Origin: Marinomonas pollencensis
GTDB lineage: Bacteria; Pseudomonadota; Gammaproteobacteria; Pseudomonadales; Marinomonadaceae
Reading direction: 5' to 3'
Length of the DNA stretch: 64,000 bases
Assembly (NCBI RefSeq): GCF_003387375.1
Contig: NZ_QUNG01000002.1
Span: forward strand, 354,011-418,010
Below the pieces are notes generated by a model. The model ran no database searches. It was not told the DNA's origin and saw only the letters and a program-made list of their open reading frames with translations. A program made the translations under genes and the position numbers. Position 1 is the first letter of the stretch. Every line of letters starts with the position of its first letter. Shown in pieces: positions 46,221 through 54,800 of this stretch.

Positions 46221-46911
46221 CTAACTCCCCCACTTATCAGTCAAACTTCCATCAGCCCTTGTAGCGACGTCCATGTTGCCCATAATGCCTTGGGCAAATT
46301 CGGCTTTGAGGTGTTCTATCACTTGGTCGCTGACTTGTTGGTCGTAGGCTGGGTTGCCTGTTGGCGTTAGGTGAAAGGTTGGCGAGAAGGTAATGCTTTG
46401 GTTGTTGTTTTGTAGCTGTTGGCTTGACAATGGCGTCTGGTGCAGATTGGTCGATTTTATCGCCCTTAAACCAGCCGCCTATCCATTCTCCTAAAGAGCC
46501 TCCGACCATGCCGCCTGATATGGAACCGACGATTCCACCAATAGTGGCACCGGCTAACCCGCCTGCGGCCGCACCACCTAAGCCCTGATATGTCGCCTGC
46601 GGTTACGCCTATTTCGGTGCTGTTCCTTGGGATATGACGGAGGCAGGGCCAGCGCCTTGTAGGGCGATGTCTAACGGTCTAAAGAGCTTCCCCGCACCTT
46701 TAAGCATACCACCTACCATAATTCGCCCCTTTAGGGTTTGGCCTATCTCGATAAATTGCTCCAAGAGCGATGCCCCAAAAATCATGCTACTTGTGGAATT
46801 GAGCGCCTCACTTTCGTTAAAAGCGACTCTCCCTAACTTTTTAGTGGAGATCCGGGCATATACAACGCTAGCTCCATCTTTCTTCTGTCTTATCGATAAC
46901 TCGCCACACAT
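46221..46911 (-). pseudogene. P2-like tail tape-measure protein, C-terminal remnant with frameshifts
   Basis: Three minus-strand frames together give one tape-measure C-terminus. The first (46609-46911) has KGRIMVGGMLKGAGKLFRPL. The second gives GGLAGATIGGIVGSISGGMV and LGEWIGGWFKGDKIDQ. The third gives SITFSPTFHLTPTGNPAYDQ and ends KWGS. At least two frameshifts break it, so the gene is dead. The glycine-rich segment and the following strand are typical of gpT-type tape measures. The first 25 residues (MCGELSIRQ) lie in a separate tandem repeat and may not belong to it. In P2 the next gene is U; here cargo separates them. Confidence 0.7.
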
Positions 46912-46936
46912 GAGCTTGTAAGTTTATGACATGATT
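46830..46936. repeat. Diverged 107-bp tandem repeat, copy 1
   Basis: Offset 107 from copy 2. The best-matching core is 46893-46936 (CGATAACTCGCC to GTTTATGACATGATTG). The match continues more weakly leftward into the remnant frame that begins MCGELSIRQ. Confidence 0.6.
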
Positions 46937-47043
46937 GGCATATGCATTCTGACTACTCGGCGATACAACACATTAGTTTCACCTTTCTTTAAGGTATTTA
47001 CGATAACTAGCCATACATAACCTTGTAATTTTATGACATAATC
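46937..47043. repeat. Diverged 107-bp tandem repeat, copy 2
   Basis: Core 47000-47043 (CGATAACTAGCC to TTTTATGACATAATCG). The frame matching copy 1 is interrupted by stops, so this copy no longer codes. Confidence 0.6.
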
Positions 47044-47085
47044 GAGTCAGTTTTTTAACCTGAACATTTGGTGATAATTCATAAT

Positions 47086-47113
47086 AAGTGCTAAAACATA
47101 ATTTTTAGCACTT
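47086..47113. promoter_or_regulatory. Inverted repeat upstream of dusA
   Basis: Perfect 11-bp arms AAGTGCTAAAA and TTTTAGCACTT with loop CATAAT, followed by a further half site GTTAGCACT at 47115. It lies 55-82 bases before dusA. It could be an operator, or a terminator that insulates dusA from the remnant region. Confidence 0.5.
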
Positions 47114-47167
47114 TGTTAGCACTAGACTACCTCAAAAGCCAAATTTCACCCCAAAATGACAATATAA

Positions 47168-48205
47168 ATGCTAAATGAAACTACAAATATTATAAGCTCG
47201 AACCCTTCTGAAAAAAGGGACACACTTGATCGACGCTTTTCCATTGCACCCATGTTGGATTGGACGACAAGTGATTACCGGGTCTTCGCACGTACGTTAA
47301 GCAAAAATACGTTACTTTATACCGAGATGGTGACCACTGGGGCTTTGTTGTATGGCAACAACCCAGAACGCTTTTTACATTATGATGAATGTGAACACCC
47401 TATTGCTTTGCAACTTGGCGGTTCTAATCCAGTGGATTTAAGTAAGTGCGCACAACTTGCCGAACAAGCAGGCTTTGATGAAGTAAATCTAAACGTTGGC
47501 TGCCCAAGCGATCGTGTGCAGAACAGCATGATTGGCGCTTGTTTGATGGAACACCCTGACAAGGTAAAAGACGCCATGCGCGCTATGCAAGACGCTTGTA
47601 GCATCCCTGTTACCATCAAGCATCGTATTGGTATTGATGATCAAGAAGGATACAGTGTGGTACGCGACTTTGTTGGCGATATCGCAACCACTGGCACCAA
47701 GACATTTATTGTGCACGCACGTAAGGCTATTCTTCAGGGTTTAAGTCCGAAAGAAAACCGCGAAATACCACCGCTTAAATACCATTATGTCCATCAGTTA
47801 AAGCAAGATTTTCCAGACCTTGAAATCATTATAAATGGCGGCATTAAAACCATAGAAGAATGCCAAGAGCAACTCACCCATGTGGATGGTGTTATGGTAG
47901 GTCGAGAGGCTTATCACAACCCTTGGCTACTCAGCCAAGTTGATGAGCAGCTTTTTGGTGGGCAGCCTTTAGTTAACAACCGATTTGAAGCACTTGAACA
48001 ATTTGTCGAACACATGAAAGGCAGAATGGCTGAAGGTGCCCGACTGTCTCACCTGACTCGTCATATCTTAGGTATTTTCCAAGGCGAGCCTGGAGGCAAA
48101 CAATTCCGACGCTATCTTTCAGAAAATGGTCATCAACTTGACGCAAAGATAGACGTATTATTAGAGGCCATTGAATTGGTCCAAAATCATCAACGTAAAG
48201 GATAA
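47168..48205 (+). CDS. dusA: tRNA-dihydrouridine synthase A
   Basis: Flavoenzyme that reduces uridine 20/20a of tRNA to dihydrouridine. The 345-residue protein has [20 protein letters not shown] at the start, the catalytic Cys in NVGCPSDRV and [10 protein letters not shown] in the FMN region. The N-terminal extension of about 20 residues before RRFSIAPM is longer than usual, and its start is uncertain. The 5' end of dusA is a described integration site for prophages and islands, and the decayed phage region lies directly upstream. talB follows after 5 bases. Confidence 0.95.
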   Translation: MLNETTNIISSNPSEKRDTLDRRFSIAPMLDWTTSDYRVFARTLSKNTLLYTEMVTTGALLYGNNPERFLHYDECEHPIALQLGGSNPVDLSKCAQLAEQAGFDEVNLNVGCPSDRVQNSMIGACLMEHPDKVKDAMRAMQDACSIPVTIKHRIGIDDQEGYSVVRDFVGDIATTGTKTFIVHARKAILQGLSPKENREIPPLKYHYVHQLKQDFPDLEIIINGGIKTIEECQEQLTHVDGVMVGREAYHNPWLLSQVDEQLFGGQPLVNNRFEALEQFVEHMKGRMAEGARLSHLTRHILGIFQGEPGGKQFRRYLSENGHQLDAKIDVLLEAIELVQNHQRKG

Positions 48206-48210
48206 GAGCA

Positions 48211-49161
48211 ATGAGCAACAAGTTATCTCAATTAAAAGAGTTCACTACCATTGTGGCTGACACCGGTGATATCACGGCAATCAAAGAATTTTTGCCTGAA
48301 GATGCGACCACAAACCCTTCTTTGATGCTTAAAGCTTCACAAATCCCTGAATATGCGCCTTTTCTAGACCAAGCAGTTGCCTGGGCGAAACAACAAAGCG
48401 ACGACAAAGAGCAACAACTGATTGACGCCAGTGACAAACTAGCGGTAATCGTCGGTACAGAGATCCTTAAATATGTACCAGGCCGTATCTCTACAGAAGT
48501 AGATGCACGTTTGTCATACGACACACAAGGCACTATTGAAAAAGCACACCGCTTGATCAAGCTTTATGAAGAAGCTGGCGTTTCTCGCGACCGTATCCTG
48601 ATCAAAGCAGCCTCTACTTGGGAAGGCATCAAAGCGGCTGAGCAACTTGAAAAAGACGGCATCAACTGTAACCTAACTTTGCTTTTCTCTTTCGCTCAAG
48701 CACAAGCCTGTGCTGAAGCTGGCGTATTCCTTATCTCACCATTTGTTGGTCGTATCCTTGATTGGTACAAAAAATCAACTGGCGAAGAATACACTGCGGA
48801 AACGGATCCTGGTGTTGTTTCTGTTACTGAGATCTACAACTACTACAAAGAGCACGGTTACAACACAGTGGTAATGGGTGCTAGCTTCCGTAACATAGGT
48901 GAAATCGAGCAACTTGCTGGCTGTGACCGTTTGACCATCAGCCCTGCTCTGCTTGAAGAGCTGAAGAAAGACGAAAGTCCACTAGAGCGTAAATTGATCC
49001 CTGCAACAGACATCAAGCCTGCCCCAGAAGCCATTTCTGAGCAAGCTTTCCGTTGGGCAATGAACGAAGACGCTATGGCCACTGAGAAACTTGCGGAGGG
49101 TATCCGTAACTTCGCTGCTGACCAACGCAAACTTGAAAAAACCTTGGTTGAAATGCTGTAA
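48211..49161 (+). CDS. talB: Transaldolase
   Basis: Transfers a dihydroxyacetone unit in the non-oxidative pentose phosphate pathway. The 316-residue protein has [11 protein letters not shown] near residue 35 and the Schiff-base lysine in RILIKAAST near residue 132. [11 protein letters not shown] and [10 protein letters not shown] are further conserved blocks. Codon use is biased as for a highly expressed gene. It follows dusA by 5 bases and ends at a strong terminator. Confidence 0.97.
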   Translation: MSNKLSQLKEFTTIVADTGDITAIKEFLPEDATTNPSLMLKASQIPEYAPFLDQAVAWAKQQSDDKEQQLIDASDKLAVIVGTEILKYVPGRISTEVDARLSYDTQGTIEKAHRLIKLYEEAGVSRDRILIKAASTWEGIKAAEQLEKDGINCNLTLLFSFAQAQACAEAGVFLISPFVGRILDWYKKSTGEEYTAETDPGVVSVTEIYNYYKEHGYNTVVMGASFRNIGEIEQLAGCDRLTISPALLEELKKDESPLERKLIPATDIKPAPEAISEQAFRWAMNEDAMATEKLAEGIRNFAADQRKLEKTLVEML

Positions 49162-49191
49162 TAGCCTAACCCGCTAACAAGTAAACCATGT

Positions 49192-49218
49192 AAAAACGCG
49201 ACCTAGGTCGCGTTTTTT
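49192..49218 (+). terminator. talB terminator
   Basis: Perfect 11-bp stem AAAAACGCGAC with GTCGCGTTTTT, loop CTAG, T-run. Confidence 0.9.
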
Positions 49219-49250
49219 GTGCCCTCTACTCAAGCCATAGGAAAAAAACA

Positions 49251-49775
49251 TTGAGCGACAACCAAACAGAATTCGAGAAGATGCGCCAAGGGCTCGCATT
49301 CAATGGCATAGACACCGACTTACGACTGCGCCGTGAAGCGGCCCGCCTAGCTTGCGCAAAATACAACGCCCATCCAAGCAAAGGCAATCTACGCCATATC
49401 ACTCGCCTCTTCGCACAATTTGGCAGTCTCGTGATCGAACCTGGATTTCAATGCGATTATGGCACCCAAATCCATATAGGCGAACGTTGCTACATTAATT
49501 TCAACTGTGTCTTCCTAGACAGCGCTCAGATTACCCTTGGCGATGACGTATTAATTGGCCCAGGTGCTCATCTTTACACCGTTGATCACCCCCGTGATGC
49601 GCTAGCAAGAGCGGCGGGCGAATGCCATGCCAAACCCATTGTCATTGGCGATAAAGTCTGGATCGGCGGAGGCGCAAAAATCCTCCCAGGCATCACCATA
49701 GGCAACAATGCCATCATAGGTGCCAATGCGGTCGTCACAAGGGACGTTGCTGACCATGAACGTTATTTAGGCTAG
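49251..49775 (+). CDS. Sugar O-acetyltransferase (Maa/LacA group), short C-terminus
   Basis: A 174-residue left-handed beta-helix acetyltransferase. The N-terminal Mac domain (EFEKMRQGLAFNGIDTDL) and the hexapeptide repeats (LGDDVLIGPGAHLYTVDH with the catalytic His) are intact. The family normally continues after NAVVTRDV with a VVxGNPAKVI-type strand of about 15-20 residues; here it ends DHERYLG and stop. This truncation could affect the trimer edge or acetyl-CoA binding. Start is a TTG at 49251 with AGGA 8 bases upstream. It runs toward the racemase gene 20 bases away. Confidence 0.85.
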   Translation: MSDNQTEFEKMRQGLAFNGIDTDLRLRREAARLACAKYNAHPSKGNLRHITRLFAQFGSLVIEPGFQCDYGTQIHIGERCYINFNCVFLDSAQITLGDDVLIGPGAHLYTVDHPRDALARAAGECHAKPIVIGDKVWIGGGAKILPGITIGNNAIIGANAVVTRDVADHERYLG

Positions 49776-49794
49776 CTTATACCAAACACCAGGG

Positions 49795-50496
49795 TTATTT
49801 AGGCGCTTCTAATGCCAGCTTAAGCGCTGCGTCACAATGCAGCGCCGTGGTATCGTACAAGCTTACTGAAGTATCTTCCGGTTTGACCAGTAAGGCAATT
49901 TCAGTACACCCTAAAATAATGGCTTGCGCGCCCTTATCTACAAGATCATCAATAATACGCAAGTAGGCTTGCCGAGAACCAGGCTGGATTCTACCAAGAC
50001 ACAACTCATTATAAATCACCTCATGAACCAATTGCCGGTCTGACTCATTCGGCACAAGAGATTGGATGGCGAATTTTTCTTCGAGGTAACCCGTGTAAAA
50101 GTCTTCTTCCATGGTGAAACGTGTCGCGAGCAAGCCTACTTTGGTAACGCCAGCCGCGACTAACGCGCTGCCAGTTGAATCTACAATATGAAGCAAAGGA
50201 ATATTCACACTGTCTGCGACCCGATGAGCAATCTTGTGCATGGTATTGGTCGCTATCAAGAAAAAATCTGCACCGGCTTTTTCCAATGAGATCGCCGCCT
50301 GTGAAAGAGTCTCTGCCATCTCCTCCCATTTGCCCTCTTGTTGCTGCTCTTTAATGTCTTTGAAATCCACACTATTAATGATCACTTTAGCTGAATGCCA
50401 TGACCCTAAAGACTGCGCCACTCCTTGATTCAAGGCGGAATAATAACTCGCTGTAGACTCCCAACTCATACCACCAATAATGCCAATCGTTTTCAT
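49795..50496 (-). CDS. Aspartate/glutamate racemase family protein
   Basis: A 233-residue cofactor-independent racemase homologue (GIIGGMSWESTASYY). Of the two catalytic positions, the first is Thr83 (ATNTMH) and the second Cys197 (LGCTEIALL). As I recall, E. coli YgeA (EcL-DER) has the same Thr83/Cys197 pair, associated with specificity for the L-form of Asp/Glu. It is therefore nearer to YgeA than to classic two-Cys racemases. Single gene, with the mlaA terminator upstream. The product stays in the cytoplasm. Confidence 0.88.
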   Translation of the reverse strand: MKTIGIIGGMSWESTASYYSALNQGVAQSLGSWHSAKVIINSVDFKDIKEQQQEGKWEEMAETLSQAAISLEKAGADFFLIATNTMHKIAHRVADSVNIPLLHIVDSTGSALVAAGVTKVGLLATRFTMEEDFYTGYLEEKFAIQSLVPNESDRQLVHEVIYNELCLGRIQPGSRQAYLRIIDDLVDKGAQAIILGCTEIALLVKPEDTSVSLYDTTALHCDAALKLALEAPK

Positions 50497-50594
50497 AACT
50501 CGTCCTTTTTTATGCCCCCTAAGAGCGATGACTGTAACCTAAGTTCACCACAATAAGCGACCTACGAAAACAAGCCAGCAAAAAGTCAGCCGCA

Positions 50595-50628
50595 TAAAAA
50601 AGCCTGATAAGCTTACTTATCAGGCTTT
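50595..50628 (-). terminator. mlaA terminator
   Basis: Perfect 13-bp stem AAAGCCTGATAAG with its complement, loop CTTA; the minus strand ends in six T. Confidence 0.85.
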
Positions 50629-50682
50629 ACATTATGATTGTGATACCAACAACGAATGACTTAGCGCAAACTCAACACAAGA

Positions 50683-51861
50683 TTAATCGCCACTCTCATC
50701 ACTTTCAGTCGACACATCCTGCTCTGGGTTTGCGGACTTCTCGACTACCTTGGTTCCGACACTATTCGCTTCGTAGCCAACATCGGTTAGTTCCGAGCTA
50801 GCCGCCTCAGAGTGAGTATCGGCCGCTTCTACTGGTGCATCATCTGCTTGATCACCCCAGCTGTCTGTCTGATCTTCATCACCCCAGCTGTCTGTCTGAT
50901 CTTCATCACCCCAACTGTCCGCGTCATCTCCCCAGCTATCATCTGACGCCGATTTTGCCTTTGCGCCCGGTTGTGGCGGGTGACCGTCATAAACTTGGTT
51001 TTCACGGTTCTGCAAATACACATCACGAATAAAACTGTAACGATCACCAATAATCAAAGATTCTGCTGACAATAAGCTGGCTCGTTTTTGTACTATGTAT
51101 AATCCCCATCGAGCAAGGTTTTGTTCATTATTAAGGTCAAACTCATCCACAGGATCGTAATTAAAGAAGTCAACTGCTGTACCGCCAGCATCACGCACCG
51201 TCGATGGCCCTAAGAAAGGCAACACCAGATAAGGTCCTGAAGAGACTCCCCAGTAACCTAATGTTTGGCCAAAATCCTCATCATACTTACGTATGCCAAG
51301 CGATGAAGCCACATCAAATAAGCCAAACACCCCTACGGTCGAGTTAATAACGAAACGCCAAGTAGAGCCAACAAAAGCGTTCTTTTTACCTTGTAGCCCA
51401 CTGTTAGTTAGGTTCGATATTTCCCCTAAGTTCGAGAAAAAGTTGCTGACGCCTGTCTGCATAAACTCAGGAGTGACTTTTTTATAACCTTTTGCAACGG
51501 GCTTTAAAAAGTACACATCCAGAGTATCGTTAAAAGAAAACATCGCACGGTTAAACCCTTCCCAAGGGTCAGCAGGATCACTAACATCCTCGTCATCCCC
51601 CCAAGAACCGGCTTCATCCCCTGAGTTATCAGCCGTTGCCACATCATTGGCTTCATTGTCTTTTGCCTCAGCAGAAGGCTTTGCCAATGCAGGCTCTTGA
51701 TCAGGCTCTGGTTGCTTAGTTTCTACTAAGCTTGACGCCTCTGAACTGGGTTTCTCCGTACCTGCCGCTTCAGGAGATTTACTGGCACATGCACTCAGAG
51801 TCACGCTGAGCAACGCCGCAACTAACCAACTCGTCGATCTCTTACTAACCATTGCTTTCAT
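50683..51861 (-). CDS. mlaA: MlaA (VacJ) phospholipid-transport lipoprotein with acidic repeat tail
   Basis: Outer-membrane lipoprotein that removes misplaced phospholipids from the outer leaflet with MlaC and MlaBDEF. Lipobox LSAC (Cys about residue 25). The conserved MlaA domain is about residues 95-290, from DPWEGFNRAMFSFND through FGQTLGYWGVSSGPYLVLPF. It has 392 residues against about 250 in E. coli. The extra parts are an acidic linker (25-90, with GSWGDDEDV) and a C-terminal tail (about 300-392) with repeats of DSWGDEDQT. It begins 12 bases after hrpA ends on the same strand. No other mla gene is in the window. Confidence 0.93.
   Translation of the reverse strand: MKAMVSKRSTSWLVAALLSVTLSACASKSPEAAGTEKPSSEASSLVETKQPEPDQEPALAKPSAEAKDNEANDVATADNSGDEAGSWGDDEDVSDPADPWEGFNRAMFSFNDTLDVYFLKPVAKGYKKVTPEFMQTGVSNFFSNLGEISNLTNSGLQGKKNAFVGSTWRFVINSTVGVFGLFDVASSLGIRKYDEDFGQTLGYWGVSSGPYLVLPFLGPSTVRDAGGTAVDFFNYDPVDEFDLNNEQNLARWGLYIVQKRASLLSAESLIIGDRYSFIRDVYLQNRENQVYDGHPPQPGAKAKSASDDSWGDDADSWGDEDQTDSWGDEDQTDSWGDQADDAPVEAADTHSEAASSELTDVGYEANSVGTKVVEKSANPEQDVSTESDESGD
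50855..50908 (-). repeat. 27-bp tandem repeat in mlaA
   Basis: Two exact copies of a 27-base unit encode the nonapeptide DSWGDEDQT, with diverged copies on either side. Such in-frame repeats can change number by slippage. Confidence 0.85.
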
Positions 51862-51873
51862 TAATTTTGCATC

Positions 51874-54800
51874 CTAAACAAGTTTTTTAACGGCTTGCCA
51901 TTGTTTGCCCAATCGCTTATCTGAAATAGGCTCTAAAGTGCCCACAGACTGAGCGAATAGCGAAATTCGGTACTCTTCTAACATCCAGCGATACTTTATC
52001 AATTCTGGATCATAAAGCGACTTTTCATCGTGTGCTTTTTTCTGTTTCAAATAGCTCTGCCAAAGCCCTTCTAGCTGAGTTACATAGCTGTTTTCTTTAT
52101 TCAAATGATTTTGGAAACGCTCCAAACGCACCTCAATCCCTTTAAAATAACGCGGCAACTGCCCTAACCAAAACAATGGCGTACTACCAATAAAGCCAGG
52201 ATATATAAGATTCTCTAACTGAAGTTTAATATCCCCATATACCCGTGTCCAAGGCAAAGGTATGCTGCCTTTCATTTTTTTCGCTACACCTTGATAAGAA
52301 GACAAAACCCGATACAGCTGATTCGCCATCTCATTCGCTACGCTCACCAATTGCGGCTTATGCGCACTAATGCACTGTTCAAACTCAAGCTGAGTACGAG
52401 GTAGAGCCCGACCATCGAGGAACACCTTATCTAAGATGGCATTAAGCAGATCATTAAGCAGCACCTCTTTTTGACCCAAGGGCGCAAAAATCAACATGGA
52501 CTCTCTAAGGTGTGGCAAATTCTTCTGCAAATAGCGCACGTCTTTTTGCAAGGCTATTTTAAGCAGCGCAATCACCCCCTTCCGGTGGGCTTCTTGAGCC
52601 GTGCTATGGTCATCAAACATCTTTAAAGAGACCGCTTCACCCTGTGCAACCAAGGCAGGAAACGCCGTCACTTTAATGCCCGCTTGCTTGATCTCTTGAC
52701 GCTCAGGGATATCCTGCTCAGGCCACTGAGTTAAATCTTCTTGCTCGTGTTGTTTGGTGCCAAATTTCGCAAAACTCTCTTCTACTAGGTCACTAAATCG
52801 CGCCTGTAACTCTGCAAGGTCTTTGCCAAACCCCAATACCTTGCCGCGCTCATCCACCACCTCTAAAGTCAGTGTTAAATGGGTTTCCAAACGCTCAGGC
52901 GCCCATTCATTTAAAGGAATGTCGATTAAGGTTTCACGCTTGATCTGCAAACTCAATTGCTCAAGTAAGTCCCCTTTATCTTTAGAAAGATTTGGATAAA
53001 TACGCTCAACAAATTGAGGGATAGGCACAAAACGACGACGCAACGCTTTTGGTAAGGCTCGCAGCAACGCTTCGCAGCGCTCTTTAATAAAGCCAGGCAC
53101 TGCCCAACCTAACTCATCCAGGCTCAATTGACGCAGCAACCCAACGGGCACTTTTAATGTAGCGCCATCGGTCACCTTACCCGGCTCAAAACGGTAATCA
53201 ATCGGCAATGCCACACCGTTCAAACCATAGGTATCTGGAAAGGCCATGTCATCCACACTGACCTCTTGATTAATGAGGTCTTCGCGGGTCATAAGCAATG
53301 CATCTGGCGACTGCTTAACAAAATATTCAAGGCCTTTTTGATTGCGCACCTCTTTTGGAATACGCTGATCATAAAACGCAAATACAGCTTCGTCATCCAC
53401 CAAAATATCTCTGGTACGAAGCTTTGCCTCTTGCGTTTCAAGGGCCTCGACTAATGCCTTATTATGACGATAGAAGGCTTGCTTGGTTCGCATTTGACCT
53501 TCAACCAAGCCTGCACGGATCAATATTTCGCGTGCTTCTTCTGGTTCGATTTGGCCATAGTCCACACGGCGCTTGGCAACAATAATCAAACCATACAAAG
53601 ACACCTGCTCCTGCGCCATAACCCGACCTTGATTGCGCTCAAAATGCGGATCAAAATATTGACGTTTAACAAACGGCTTAGCAAACTCTTCAATCCATTC
53701 TGGATCAATACGCGCCGTCACCCGTGCGTATAGCTTGCTTGTCTCGACCAATTCTGCCGCCATCACCCATTGCGGCGGCTTTTTAAATAACATAGAGCCA
53801 GGAAAAATCGACACTTTACGGGAACGACAACCTAACATCTCTTTGCTGTCGTCCATCTTGTTCGCCACATGGGTGAACAAGCCAGCTAACAAAGAGCGGT
53901 GAATTGCTTCGTAGTTGCGATTTTCATGGTCAACTTCTTTAAAACCTAACTGCTTACAGGCAATTAAGATTTGGCGGTGAATATCACGCCACTCTCGCAT
54001 GCGCATAAAGTTTAAAAATTGTTTCCGACAATACTGACGCAATTGATTTTGCGACAAAGTCTGGCGCTGTTCTTCAAAACGCTCCCACAAATTTAGCAGT
54101 ACCACAAAATCAGAATCTTCGTCCTTATCTTGAGCATGGGCCTGATCTGACTGAGTTTTCTTATCTTGAGGGCGTTCTCGTGGGTCAGGAACCGATAAAG
54201 CACTGACAATAACAGCAACTTCTTTTAAAACTGAATGTTGTTCTGCGGCAATCAAAATACGCCCAAATTTAGGGTCAATCGGCAATTTCGCCAACTGGCG
54301 GCCAATCGGCGTTAGCTGCTCACCTTTTAATGCCCCAAGCTCTGTCAACGCACGATAACCGTCATTGATCATGCGACGTTCAGGCATTTCTACAAAAGGA
54401 AACTTTTCTACCGCACCCAAACGCAAGTTCGCCATCTGCAAAATAACTGAGGCAAGATTGGTGCGAAAGATTTCAGGGTCGGTAAACTCTGACCTAGCAG
54501 CAAAATCCGCCTCGTCATACAAACGAATACACACACCTTCTGCAACACGACCACAACGACCAGCACGTTGATTGGCACTGGCCTGACTGATCTTCTCAAT
54601 GGGTAATTGCTGTACTTTAGAACGCACGCTGTAGCGACTCATGCGAGCTAACCCCGGGTCAATCACGTAACGAATGCCTGGCACTGTTAGCGAGGTCTCA
54701 GCCACGTTGGTCGATAACACAATACGTCGACCAGAATGAGATTTGAAAATTCGTTGCTGCTCGCTGGTGCTTAGACGCGCATAAAGAGGCAACACCTCGG

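Noticed and set aside
47168..47300. Duplicate dusA target (att) for the prophage
   Set aside because: I looked for a second copy of the dusA start in the window and found none.
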